Of a stretch of 64,000 nt of DNA, positions 24,060 to 35,815 are shown piece after piece. The stretch covers positions 1,984,001 through 2,048,000 of the forward strand of contig CM062382.1 of assembly GCA_031310005.1 (NCBI GenBank). Reading direction: 5' to 3'. Source of the stretch: Dactylellina haptotyla (taxonomy: Eukaryota > Ascomycota > Orbiliomycetes > Orbiliales > Orbiliaceae). The notes under the pieces are model-generated. The model saw only the letters and a list, made by a program, of their open reading frames with translations. It had not been told where the DNA came from and searched no databases. Position 1 is the first letter of the stretch. Each line of letters starts with the position of its first letter. The position numbers were made by a program, and so were the translations under genes.

Positions 24060-25184
24060 ATGAGCCGCCGTCATCCCAAACCAAAGATGGCCTCCTCCCC
24101 TGCGTCCTCCGAACTCTCCAGCTTCTCCGCCTCCCCTTCACCTCCCGCCGAATCCATCCTCCCCGTCAAGCGCACCGCTTCGACAGCCTTCAAAGGTGCT
24201 GATGGCGCCGCGGACGATGATGCCACCGAAGAAGCTCCCCAATCCCCCGAGTCCATCGCCGTCTCCGATATCTCGTCCGATACCTCGGGCTCCGTTCCCG
24301 GGACACCACGCGAAGACGACGAGCACGGCGAACAGGTTACAGTGTGCAGATGGGAGGGCTGCGAGAAAGACCTGGGGAACATGGACGATCTCGTCAAGCA
24401 CATCCACGATGAACACATTGGCACTAGAAGAGCCAAGTATGCCTGTGAGTGGGATGACTGCACGCGCAAGGGAATGGCGCACGCGAGTGGCTACGCTCTG
24501 AAAGCCCACATGAGAAGCCACACGAGGGAGAAACCATTCTATTGCACTTTACCCGGTAAGTCTGAGCTCCAGGGTTTTGATCCGCCTCTTTTGCCATCAA
24601 CTCCAATAGATGTCTAATAACTTGTTTTCTCAGAATGCGACCGATCTTTTACCCGGTCTGACGCTCTCGCAAAGCACATGAGAACCGTCCACGAAACGGA
24701 GGCGCTACGACCGTCGGATCCGATTCCAAAGTCACACCCCAACCACCCTCTAAACCTTTCCGCCCATCTCCACGATCATATAGACCACGACAAAGACGAC
24801 GAATACTCGTCAATGTCACCATCCCCACAGCCTCCATCGGATGAGGACGAAGACGCTGGTGGTCCAGGAGCAGGTGCTGGGCAAAACGGGGTCGCAAACG
24901 GCAAAGAGAAGAAAAGGGAAGACATAAACTATTACGAGCCGGAGGATGGGTTCGATATTGACGAATCAAAGCTCTCGCCCTCAGATCTATACCGACTGCT
25001 GCGTAGAAAATTGCTATGGGCACAGGAAGAAAGCGTCGAGTTGGAAGCTGAAAAGAAGATGCTCGAAGAGAAGCGACGGCAGGCGTGGGTCAAGAAAGAA
25101 ATGTTGTTGGAACAGGTCATCGAGATGGAGCTCGGAGACGACGCCAAATTAGTCAAAGCGGCGGACGAGGAAGCACCCCGTTGA
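24060..25184 (+). CDS. Three-finger C2H2 zinc-finger protein, Iec1-like (INO80 complex)
   Basis: Two exons (24060-24555 and 24634-25184) give 348 aa. An acidic, Ser/Pro-rich N-terminus (1-90) precedes three C2H2 fingers: C96/C101/H114/H119, C129/C134/H150/H154 and C162/C167/H180/H185. The sequences CRWEGCEKDLGNMDDLVKH and HMRSHTREKPFYC are characteristic. The intron falls just before the first Cys-adjacent codon of TLPECDRSF. The C-terminus has a conserved acidic helix (ESKLSPSDLYRLLRRKLLWA) and a coiled-coil-like Glu/Lys stretch. This organisation resembles fission yeast Iec1, a YY1-like subunit of the INO80 chromatin remodeller; that assignment is recalled, not tested. The alternative start Met10 would remove nine residues. 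Confidence 0.85.
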
Positions 25185-25743
25185 ATTTCATTCGCCTTTG
25201 CTTTACGCGATATATGTGTTGGATGTCATCTGTTATCGATAAGTGTTATCTACGGAGTTAAAAGTGGGCGATTTACCGTATCAGCTTTTTTGTTCTCATT
25301 GGCGTTTTCTGGAGTTTTGCGCTTTGATAGATAGAACGAGAGGAGGCTTTAATTGGTGCGCGAAGGGAAGAGGCTCTGCGATTGGAAAGATTGTATATAA
25401 TCCGCTGCACGGTATCATTTCGGTGAGAAGCAAAAACAATCCAAAATATTCGCATTTTGACAGAATACTCGACGTTGATAATGATGATACTATAACTATC
25501 TATTACTAGTTTGAAACATTCTATATACAGGAAAAGCAATGCGAAACCAAAGTCGCTGAAAAATTCAAGCCAGCCGAAACGCCTCATGCTTCGCACATCA
25601 TTATTATAATACACATTATTATACCTCGCGGATAAATCTTTCCCGTCGTCGTCTGTGACGACATCTCTTCCGGCCCTTCCAACCTTATAACACCCCCCAC
25701 TGACTGGTTCACATACTATAGTACGAGTATGCCCCCGGAATTG
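25185..25743. other. Convergent 3' flanks
   Basis: This spacer lies between the C2H2 gene (+) and the permease gene (-). No gene or element was seen. Confidence 0.5.
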
Positions 25744-27774
25744 TCAGTGAGAGGTCACTGGTCCTACGTATTGCTTCTTTCCGTAGGCAAACCAATATAC
25801 AGTGGCGAGGATCATGGTGATACCCAGCACGGCGATACTCCAGTTGGCCTCTTCCGCGGACACGGCGCCGACATCTGGGAGATACACAGGGAACAAGAAC
25901 AGGACGCTCAAAAAGGCAGGCCAGATACCGGCAATGAGGTTGACCGTCCAGCCCCAGTTACCCAAATTCCAGCGTCTCTCCGAACCGAGTCCCCGCTGCG
26001 CCCCTTGGAGCTCCAACTTGTCTAAGAACTGACGTCCTTGGAACCAAAGACAGTATACCGGTGTAGCGTAAGACAAATTGAGCGCAATGACGGCAACGGA
26101 CAGAATAGCTTCGAAGGCCATCTCATTTCCGAAGGCGATGACGCCTAACACGGCTTGCAGGAGTGCGGACAAGACGATGGTGCGCACAGGGATGGCCTTT
26201 TCCTTTGACAATCTTTTAAAGTATTTTTTGCCCGGCAGAGCTCCGTCGCAGGCCATCGCCCACGCCAGACGGGACGAAGACGCTGTGATGGATGCAGCCG
26301 CAAACATGTTGATAGGAACACCGACGATGCACACAAAGAGGCACCCGCCGAGGTTGGACTTGAAGAGGTCGATGAACATCTTTACGTATGGCTCGTGGGA
26401 TGCGAGCATTGCTTCGTAGTCTTGGATGCAGAACAGCATGATGATGCTGAAAATGAAACCGCTAACACCCCCAATTGCAACGGATCCAACCATAGCTTTT
26501 GGTGCATTAATCTCGGGCTCCTCGAGCTCCTCGGCCAAATGGGCGGCATTATCAAAGCCGGTCTACAATTTCCACCTGTTAGATTTGTTTTTACCCTACC
26601 GTCAATACAGAAAGAATTTGCGCAACATACCATGGAATAAACTATTGGTAGTAAACCGAATAGCCACGAAAACCCGTTCGGCCAGCCGGTATTGTTGATA
26701 AACTGACCAAACACAAACTCGGCGGACTGTTTATTCTCCCCGAGAACCAAAAAGACAATCATGGTGGCAATCATAGTAACAACCAACCAGATAAACCCCA
26801 TGACGTTGAAGGAACTGAGATACCGAGGGTAGAAGTTCACGACAAGCGAAACTCCCAAGTAAGCCCAGTAAAGCAGGACAGTCATCCATCTGGTCCAGGT
26901 GATCCCGACAGTGAATTCCAAAGCGGCACCAGTAAGCTGGGCCGAGTTGAACGCGCAAGACGCAGACATTGCAATTTCTCCTGCAAAGCGTCGTTAACAT
27001 TTCTAAAACAGTACCGAACAGATTTGTATCGGAACAGAACGTACCCAGTAAGTTCAGATATCCCGTGTAGTAGGAGATAACCGGGCCGTACTTCCCACCT
27101 GCAACCCATGTCCAGAGCTGCTGAGCTCCGGCTTTTGGCATGATGGATGCGAACTCCCCCAACGACATGGCGATGCATGTGTTAAAAACGGTGACAAGAA
27201 TGGTACCATATATCAAACCGACTAGATATTGTCAGTTCTTTCTGATTCGGCCGATCAAGCGCGTGAAAAAAGGCATTCTAATATACCTGGTCCGCCACAA
27301 TCGATAGAAGTCTGCGTATCAAAAAGGGCGGATTAATTAGATCTGGATGTTCCTCTATTTTGGCTGTATTCGGTGTCGGAGAAAAGTCAGGAGAAATATG
27401 GATTGTAGTTTTTGGGAACATACACCAATGGTGACGTATAGACACGCCCAGGTCGCCATACTGGCGAACTCCATGGCCAGGCAACTCCATAAGTTGAAGC
27501 GTTTCTTGAGTTCAACCTATATGTGGATAAGAAGAGGAAGGAGTTTAAATTTTAGTCTATGGTCTAATATATATACATCTCGGCAGAAATAAACGAGAAA
27601 CGGAAGCAAAAGAAATATCAAAAGGCATTCAATTATTATGGGACTTACAACCGAACCCGTGCCAGACGAGCAGTTGTCCGTGTCGAAGGAAGAGGTGCAT
27701 GCGATTCCTATCTCTTGTGAGATATCCTTGAAAGAAGCGGCCGCATCGCCGTCCGCGGCAAGTTTTTCAGACAT
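25744..27774 (-). CDS. Amino acid/GABA or choline permease (APC superfamily, ACT family)
   Basis: Six exons on the minus strand (27774-27649, 27516-27424, 27311-27287, 27221-27045, 26980-26631 and 26562-25744) give 529 aa. The cytosolic N-terminus is about 45 residues. The signature KKRFNLWSCLAMEFASMATW opens the first membrane segment, followed by GGPVGLIYGTILVTVFN and the segment-3 block MSLGEFASIMPKAGAQQLWT, which is typical of the GABA/choline/UGA4-type permeases. TGFDNAAHLAEELEEP matches the conserved loop before segment 6. The C-terminal segments end at KKQYVGPVTSH. The family is a proton-coupled importer in the plasma or vacuolar membrane; the substrate cannot be told from sequence. 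Exon 3 has only 25 nt. MSEKL is the first ATG. Confidence 0.92.
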
Positions 27775-29388
27775 ACTCGCAGGAGTATTCAAGAATAATA
27801 ATGATAAATAAAGGAATAAATAAAAGGCTAGGAAGCAGGCAAATAAGAGAGAAAGAGAGAGAAACCGTAACTAAAGGGGAAAAAGAGTAAAAAATACAAC
27901 CGAGCTGGAGTTTTGACGTCCAACTACAAGTTCGTGATGCGGCGCAAACAGACTAAGAGGATACCATCAGAGATAGGAATAGCACGGCCTGGGCATAAGA
28001 GAAACCTCCTAAAGATTAATGAGCAAAACGGGGGGGATGCTCCATATTTATGAGTCCTCCATCGTTACACCCGAATAGCTTGTATGGTAAAAATTCAAAA
28101 ACATTTTTTTTGGGGGGGATGCGCATCTTGAATAAGGGAAGTATGCTGGCAGGTGGAATAGCAAGCGACAGGCGAAGTTTTTTCCAAGACATCTCGCGAA
28201 AGTCATTTAGGCTTGGTGTCGTCGATTCAGGAAGTTGCGAACGGCATCAATTACAGCGGCAACCTGGGCTGTTCGCCCTTGTTACCTTTATCATTCTGGA
28301 CAAGACTCTCCAAGAAAAATTTAAAGCCTTAAAAGATGTCTCCGTGGGTTGTTTTATGCGCGAATTTGGGGAGGTTAATTCGGGTCGGCCTATTGGACGG
28401 ACCTGGCCGTGTTTCTAGGCTTGTTTTTTTTCGACCAGGTCGTGATGTATGATAATCCCCTATGACAGCGGCATGGACTTTCCATTTATTCACTGATCTC
28501 ACTTTGTTCCTGGCATGAAGGGCCCCTGATGCGGCAATCGGGCCAGTGGCAAGAAGGTATGGATGTAAGCAGGTTACGATGCCTTCTGATGCAACTCTCG
28601 ACAGGAATCCGGGTTTATTTGGCATGTGCAGATACAAGATTCACCGTACGAAAGGGGCACTCGAGCGGTGTCGCGTGAGGCATGAAAAAACCGGCAGCAG
28701 AGGAGGCGTTCTGCATAAGATCTGGAATGCGTTGCCGCAGAGCCGAGATTTGAAGAGAGGCCTGCATTGAAAGTGCTGGACTCGGACTGCGGCAGGTGCA
28801 CCTGCTTAGATTGGTAGTTTTCCAGAAAGATAAGCTAGAAGAGCAGGATATCTCGCGGCTGGCCATGGGAGGGTGCGTGGAAGCGCCGAGTCGGAGGCAG
28901 CTCAGTGAGCCTAAAATACGGGCTTTAATAACCAGACAGCTCGCCGGAATCTCGTTCGGCTAGGCGCCGCTGGCAGAGGGAGGAACCTGCTGGTTTCGAT
29001 CTGCTGAAATTCAGACAGCAAGCATGACGTCGGGTCTTGAGGCAGAACGGGGCCCAGATAAGAGAACTGAGCACCCAATTCAGGCACAAGAGGGGCGTGT
29101 TCCTCAACCACCTCCCGCAATACCGCATGCCCGTTGCCCGCCTTGCTTACATGCGCGCATACGTAGTTACGTGCGTAGTTAGTTAGTTATAGCTTGGAGT
29201 AAAATGTGTTGTCGATGAGGTTCGGGGTCACGTGGGGGCACAGGGCAAAAAAGCCCTCCAACAAAACGCAACTCGCCTTCGATCTTATCGCTTATCTCGT
29301 CCACATCAATTTTTCAACCTCGTTGTGTCGACTTCGCGAATCCGTCTGGAACTCTGTCCCCCATCTCTCCGACCTTATATAAACCAGC
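27775..29388. promoter_or_regulatory. Divergent intergenic region, permease and eIF3h promoters
   Basis: No supported gene lies in these 1.6 kb; the small overlapping frames at 28050-28900 lack motifs. A T7G7 run sits near 28106-28119. The promoters of both neighbours must be here. Confidence 0.5.
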
Positions 29389-30521
29389 ATGGCTTCTGAG
29401 ATATCAACGATCAAGAGCGTCCGCGTCGACGCTCTCGTCGCGATGAGAGTCGTCAAGCATGCGACGGGTGCTTATCCCACAACCGTCTACGGCTCCCTCC
29501 TCGGAATGGAGGTCGACGGTGTTCTCCAAATCACAAACGCTTTCCCATTCCCAACCTCGACCGACGATGATAGCAGCTCCTCGGCTCTTACGCCGAAGAA
29601 CAAGGGTGTTATGTGGTACGAGAACGAAATGATCAAGTGCCTGAGGGAGGTCAATGTCGATGCCAACAATGTCGGTTGGTATCAGAGCTCCACCCTGGGC
29701 AACTTTATCAACTCGAACTTCATCGAAAACCAAGCTCATTACCAGAGCAAAATAAATGAGCGGACAATCGCCCTAGTTTACGATAGCATGAGAGGCGCTC
29801 AAGGTGGAATGGCGCTCAAGGCCTATCGCTTGACCCCGCAATTCGTGGTCGCTTATAAGGAGAACAAGTTCTCCAGCGAGAAGTAAGCTTCATATATTGC
29901 CCGACTGAGCTATACTTGAATCTGTACTAACGTGGCTACCCATCGTACAGCTTGCAGAAACATAATCTCACCTACAAGGACATCCTTCAGGAGCTTCCCC
30001 TTACCCTCTACAACTCCCACCTTGCCACCTCTTTACTCCACCAGCTCTCCATCCCTCAACCAGCTCCTGCCGTCCTCCCTGTCTCCATCTCCTCGTTGAC
30101 GAACCCACCAACCTATCCTCAACTAAACCAGCCCCTCAGCACAAACTTCAACGCCCTCGATCTCACTATCGACCCAGTCCTGGAAAAATCATGCGACCTT
30201 CTGCTTGAAGCTATCGACGGCCATAACACTGAAGCAAACAACGCAGCTTACTACCAGAGATCTCTCGCTCGTGAGCAAACCAAGATTTCCAACTGGCAGC
30301 AGAAGAGGAAGGCAGAGAACGCTGTCAGGGCGGCACAGAAGCTCGCCCCCCTCCCAGAAGACGAATGGCAGAAGATCTTCAAACTCCCACAGGAACCCAG
30401 CCGCCTGGACACTCTCCTCATCTCCAGACAGGTTGAGCAATACGCCAGACAAGTCGACGGCCTCACAGCGACCAGCAGCGCAAAGTTGTTCGCCCTTAAT
30501 GGTGGAATCCCCAGGTTTTAG
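29389..30521 (+). CDS. eif3h: Eukaryotic translation initiation factor 3 subunit H
   Basis: Two exons (29389-29882 and 29951-30521) give 354 aa. The N-terminal MPN domain (about 10-150) starts VRVDALVAMRVVKHATG and includes YGSLLGMEVDGVLQITN and NNVGWYQSSTLGNF. The JAMM metal ligands are absent, as expected for the non-catalytic eIF3h. The C-terminal half has the eIF3h helices: KHNLTYKDILQELPL, then LLLEAIDGHNTEANNAAYYQ, and the end FALNGGIPRF. The protein sits in the eIF3 octamer and helps recruit mRNA to the 40S subunit. Its presence fits the filamentous-ascomycete lineage, since budding yeast has lost this subunit. The start is the first ATG of the open frame. Confidence 0.96.
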
Positions 30522-31102
30522 AGCGGTCACGCAGGCCGATGTCTGTTTCTAGATTTAGCGATTTTCTCCCTAAACAATCTTTACACATACATATTCCCCG
30601 TCGCTTTTCCCCCGTTTTATAATCAGCTTTATTGTTCATAGCTGTACACCACGACTGCTACGTTTCTTAATTATCATATTCGATGTCCAGAGATACATTG
30701 CATCGTTGGTTCGGAGTCATGGGATTTTATTTTTATCTATATATTGGGCGTTGTGTTTGCGCTGCAGGACAAGAAAAGCCTCCAAAAGCATCTGTTGATA
30801 AAAATCATGGTAAATACTGCAATGAAAACACTCTTATCACAGTAAGAAAATACTTTTTATTTTATTCTTAATCTCACGCGTAAATCACACCGTATGTTCG
30901 ATCTATAGAGCTGTAGGAAACCCTGGTCAAATTAAAGCCTTTGCTCCCGGCTAGAGTTTCTTGGGTATTATCCTTTTTTGGTGGTATCGATAGCGCAGGT
31001 CGCTAATTTTTTGAACCATAAAAATTTAACATCCGCAACTCTTCTTAAATCACCAACACTTATAAAAAAACAACCGCGGCACGAGCTTCGTACCTCTCCA
31101 CA
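30522..31102. other. eIF3h 3' flank and TIM54 promoter
   Basis: This is AT-rich spacer with no gene seen. Confidence 0.5.
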
Positions 31103-32405
31103 ATGGCGGAAGCTCCCGTCCCCAAGAAGCCGAATCCGGCCTTCGAATATGTCATGTTCGGTCGGTAACTTACTCTGGAGATCAATGTTTTCACATTCTC
31201 GGTTCACATGCTAACATCGCAAAAACTACGTTATAGGTCTCCCCAAGTTCAAAGCGAAGCTGCCGTCGAAACCATGGCTCGTGTTCTTCGGAGTCGTAGC
31301 CACCTGGACGGGTCTGGTAGTCTATGATCGCCGCGAAAAGAGGAAGGCACAGGAATACTGGTGCGACCGGGTGTCCCATCTTGCGCAAAGACCACTACCT
31401 CCGTCGCAATTACCTCGCAAAGTCACAATCTACCTAGCTTCGCCCCCGGGAGACGGAATCACAAGCGCGAGGGAGTATTTCAAGGAGTATGTGAAGCCGG
31501 TACTGGTCGCAGCTGCTGTGGATTACGAGGTTGTGGAAGGGCGGAGAACCGGGGAGATAAGGTGGAAAGTTGCGGAGCGGACGAGGAGGGTCAGGAGAGG
31601 CGAAGAGGATACGGAGGGTACAGATAAGGAGGCCGCCATTAAAGCTCATGAGAAGCAGGCGGGAATAAGCAGAGAAGAAGGACCTGGTGGAGTGGTCGTT
31701 GTAGGAAGACATACATGGAAAGAATATCTTCGTGGATTGCACGAAGGATGGCTTGGGCCGGCGGATATACAAGATGACAGTTTACTGGAGAGTAATAAGA
31801 AAGATGTGCCGGAGCCACAACCAGTGGTCTCTTCTATCTCAGACATCCTACCGGCTGAGTCTACTGCGGAAAATAAATCACCGGATCCGCCAGTAACGGC
31901 AGACGGCGAGAAGGAGAAAGAAGGAAAGACGGAGCAGGAAAAGGCCCCGAAGAAACCACAGTTCCCTTCACCCTCAATTCTACAAGCCGAATACCCTTCA
32001 GCGACCTTGCCACCTTCCGCACCGGAGTCCTTCCAACCTACAAAAGTGGTACCATTCCCGCATCTGCTGGGGTTCTTGAATACCCCCTTCCGTGTGCATA
32101 GATACCTCACTCAACGCCGTCTGATGGACCACGTCTCCCGCGAGGTCGCATCGATAGCACTGGGGACCTACGAGCCATACCAGAGCAGAGAAGACATCAC
32201 GGGAGCGTATAATATCGAAGAGGCCGACTGGCCGAAAAAATGGGTCGATCGTCTATCCAAAGGAGATATCGAAGACAACAAGGACGAACCTTTGCGCGAG
32301 AAAACCATCGTGGAAGAGTTGCATGCCGACGAGCGGATCATTGATAGAATGAAGAGATTCGTCCTGCCGGAAGATAGCGGTGCCGACTCGCCCGAGTTCG
32401 AGTAA
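31103..32405 (+). CDS. TIM54: Mitochondrial inner-membrane translocase subunit Tim54
   Basis: Two exons (31103-31160 and 31237-32405) give 408 aa. The protein is a subunit of the TIM22 carrier translocase. It has a single N-terminal membrane span at about 32-49 (PWLVFFGVVATWTGLVVY) followed by DRREKRKAQEYWCDRVSHLA, which matches the Tim54 signature closely. The next block, PRKVTIYLASPPGDG, is also family-typical, as is the C-terminal part with WPKKWVDRL. The middle is charged and variable. The frame requires a donor GTCGGT at 31161; the better-looking GTAACT four bases later breaks the frame. The gene follows eIF3h on the same strand. Confidence 0.92.
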
Positions 32406-34693
32406 GCCATTATCCACGGGGACGAGCTCTTTCGTTTTGTCACATTTGCCAATGTGGTCCCTTAATCGGAAAGAGAAAGTACCTGAAACCCCAATATATA
32501 ACTCTAACGGCAAAAAACAAACCAAAAAAAAAAAAAAGCTTTTATTCTTTTCCCCCTTCTAGACGCCGAGTTTAACGTCTCCTATCGATAAACCCATGCG
32601 AAGAAGGGTTCCTTGCCATTTTGGAGGCGGCATTATTTGTCATTCATTTATTAGGCTTAATGCAATAATGACGATCTGCTGTTATGGTGGTTTGGTGGAG
32701 TAGAAAAATTCGGCTGTGCTGGGCACACTAGCTCTGTCCTAGCCCACCAAACTGCGTCTTGGGGGCCGACAAAACCTGCAACATAAAGAATAACATATGA
32801 TCAAGCAAGCGGGCTCGGAACCTCTCCCTTTTTGTCGAATTTATGGAATGGGAGACTGGAAGAGAAAAACAAAATATCTCATCTCATGGCATTCAATTCG
32901 AGGTCTGTTGTTCGAACAGGCCTGGACGGATTATTAAGCGCACTTCTTATTTTAATATTTCAAACCCAAAGTGCACACGGAATATTGAGCTCACCTGTAC
33001 ATAAAATCTCAATGTTACAAAACCCTGTATATAGCAAACCGCAAAACCCGCAGTGTTTACAAATGTTTTTTTTGGCAAATACCAAAGATGTGCAATTCTG
33101 AACTTCAGTGGGGATTGATTTGAATATTCGATTAGTCTTAGTCCAATTCAACTACCAGGTGATCTATCCCCACTCTAGTTCGTCCTTGTCGCCCGGTCCC
33201 CTAGGGCAGGAAATCGGTAAACTCTGTTTTTCTTGTTGATAACGACTTGGATTTTCGCACGACGAGAGATCGCGGCGGGTCAAGAATGATTCTTGATGGG
33301 ATACTCCAAGAAACTCCTCGGCTCCCGCCCGCTTTAATTGGGCCGAAAAGTTCGATCTGCCTGACCATGAAGCTCCACTCTTCTGCAACGCAGAACGGGG
33401 TTGTCTTTGGGAACAGGGTCGGGGCCTCAATGTCCAAAATGCACAGATGTACAGATAAAACGATTAGACCAATGCTCCTTGATTACTCACACCGAATGGG
33501 GTTGACAAAAACAAAACCAAAAAGTGAATTTCCTCTGATTATTGTTAGAGAGGCTGACTGCCACGGTTTAGATTATAATTTCGTAAGTTTTTATATCTTT
33601 GCGAAAAAGATGGCGAATTGGTTTTCCTGTGCCGCGTTCGCTTGGGTAGCTTTTCGGAATTGGGTAGCTGCTAAGGCTCTAGGCCCGATTTAGGCAGGGT
33701 TTAGGGAGGCCGACTGAATAGCAGCCTCTTGCACTTGAAGGCATCTAGTTGCTAATATTGTAAAATGCACAGCAAAAAGCCCTAAAACATCAACGTTGGC
33801 AATAAGCAAGAAGAGTACGGCACGCCGAGGCGACTGCGGAAGCCCGCCGTTGTCAATTGTAACATCGAATTATGCTTGCGGTTAGTGTGTACGTACCATG
33901 ATACGAACTCAAAATCCCACACAAAACGTGGTAGAAATTAAGAGGGACGATTGATACCTTTCAGTCCCCGAAAAAATAAACAACAAGATCAAGAAGCTTG
34001 GTATTTTATTTTACAATCCTTCGGGAATTGGCGACCCACAATTTTCAGCAACTGCGATTCTGCTCGGGTCTTTAAAGGTAACAACCCAATGGCGTGACTG
34101 GACTCAGCTTGCCGAACTTTATCGTGTTACTATTTCTGTGGTTTTAGAGGCCGAAGAAAGCGGGAAGCTGCAACTCGTGACGACAGATGTCTTATACTGA
34201 TGAAACCGCTTTTTCATGGTAGGATTTTGAATATATATTTATATTTTTGCTAGATCATATCCAGTTCCCGCAGGAAATGTGATATCGATTCGAAAACCTC
34301 AAGAACTTCCTTTTTTTTCGGTAAAAGTCCCGCAGAAATGACGAGCACCATTGCCCAAACTAAGGTGATTTTTGAAACTAAATACAAGAAAAATAGATAG
34401 TATGTGTCTATAATGGTATCCCAATGCAACAAAAGAAAATGAAAAGAAGAAAAAAGAATATTCGTAACTCCAACGTGCCCGCTAATAACGCCGTTAATCT
34501 CTCGTTTTTTGAGAATGTCGTAAAGGAAAGGAAAATAACTAAACAATAAGTATGGTACAAGCGATCGCAAACGGGTTTGAACTATTTACGGTGAAACGAC
34601 TGCACGAGTCAGAAAGATACCACCCATACAAACCCAGGAATTAAGAATTATTTTAGGAGACGGAACAACTGATTCTTCGGACTGTTCCTGAGA
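32406..34693. other. Convergent intergenic region, no gene seen
   Basis: These 2.3 kb lie between the ends of TIM54 (+) and the CFEM gene (-). There is a poly(A) run at about 32523-32536. An open frame at 33247-33693 starts at TTG and has no motif; it is not supported as a gene. Confidence 0.5.
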
Positions 34694-35815
34694 CTAGTAA
34701 TGATAGGAGCCCTGCGAGTTTCTTTCGTTGACAGAGTTGCCAATTGGTTTCCTAGAAATTCGTGTCTGGTTCGGCATTGGTGCCGAAACGGATCTATGAG
34801 GCGCAGAGGCCCCCATTTGTCCCTGATCGCTCATTAGGTAAGATCGCTCTCCAGATGATTCGTAAGCTTGGTTACGATATTCTTCATAGCTCAGAGAGGC
34901 TGTTGGCAGCATCGGGCCACCTGGACCCGAAGGCACAGAGGCAGCTCTCTGGCTATTCCGATAACTGGAAGGCGGGAAATAACCTTGAGGGCTGGTGTTG
35001 GAGAAGGCCTGGGTGGAATCTTCCTGATGATTTCCGCTGAATCTGTTGAAGTAACTGCCACCTGAGATTGAGCTTTGGGCGCTGATGTCGTTTTCCTCTT
35101 CAGCATCATATCTAGCGGAATCATATTCGCCAAGGGCGTGCGATAGTGGTCTGTTCGTGCTGTAGAGTCGGTCGCTCATGTGGGACATAGAAGCCGCACG
35201 CATTTGCCTTCCACCCTCCATGAACTGTTCGACTTCATGGTGTCTTTCGACCTCCTCCTTCTTGTCAATCTTCTTGTACTTCCTAAAGGTACAGAAGACT
35301 GCCAGAAATACCAAGACTACGACCAAACCGGCGGCACCACCTGCGATGCCTCCGATCTGGGCAGTTGTCAAGACTGGCTTATTACTAGATGCAGAAGAGG
35401 CGGCGGTATTTGTTGGCGACATAGTCGATGTTGAAGAAGTGCTAGACGAAGTGGTAGAAGCTGTAGGGTTCTCAGTTGTAGAGCTCTCATTTGTGGACTC
35501 GGTTGTGGGAGCTGAAGAGCTGGTGGTACTTGTAGGCTCACTTGTCGAAGAAGGAGCTGAGGTTGTTGAACTGGTCGAGCACAGCTGGTCGAAATTATTT
35601 CTGGCGTTTTGGAGGTCTCTATTTGAACATCTTTCTCCTCTCCTAAACCGAGCACAAGACTCCACGATATCCAGAAAATTACCAGCGCCACATATGCACT
35701 CTGCGTCGTTGAGGTCGCAAGCCAGTGATGTTGCAGCTATTTGTTCACAGTTGCAAACAGCCGAAACACCCTGGAGAGCTGCCAGACCCAAGGCAAGATA
35801 TGCAGAAATCCGCAT
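34694..35815 (-). CDS. CFEM-domain single-pass membrane protein
   Basis: This is an intron-less frame of 373 aa. A signal peptide covers about 1-19 (MRISAYLALGLAALQGVSA). A CFEM-like domain with eight Cys follows: 21, 23, 33, 40, 42, 54, 63 and 79. Residues 80-148 form a Ser/Thr-rich, probably O-glycosylated stalk. The span at 154-176 (GGIAGGAAGLVVVLVFLAVF) is followed by the basic stop CTFRKYKK and a cytosolic tail of about 195 residues rich in Ser, Arg and Tyr. The tail replaces the GPI signal found in many CFEM proteins, so this is a transmembrane, not a GPI-anchored, member. Known CFEM proteins act in heme uptake or at the fungal surface; no specific role can be read here. Confidence 0.87.
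   Translation of the reverse strand: MRISAYLALGLAALQGVSAVCNCEQIAATSLACDLNDAECICGAGNFLDIVESCARFRRGERCSNRDLQNARNNFDQLCSTSSTTSAPSSTSEPTSTTSSSAPTTESTNESSTTENPTASTTSSSTSSTSTMSPTNTAASSASSNKPVLTTAQIGGIAGGAAGLVVVLVFLAVFCTFRKYKKIDKKEEVERHHEVEQFMEGGRQMRAASMSHMSDRLYSTNRPLSHALGEYDSARYDAEEENDISAQSSISGGSYFNRFSGNHQEDSTQAFSNTSPQGYFPPSSYRNSQRAASVPSGPGGPMLPTASLSYEEYRNQAYESSGERSYLMSDQGQMGASAPHRSVSAPMPNQTRISRKPIGNSVNERNSQGSYHY

Noticed and set aside
33247-33693. 148-codon open frame (+)
   Set aside because: It starts at TTG, has no recognisable family feature, and overlaps equally long minus-strand frames.
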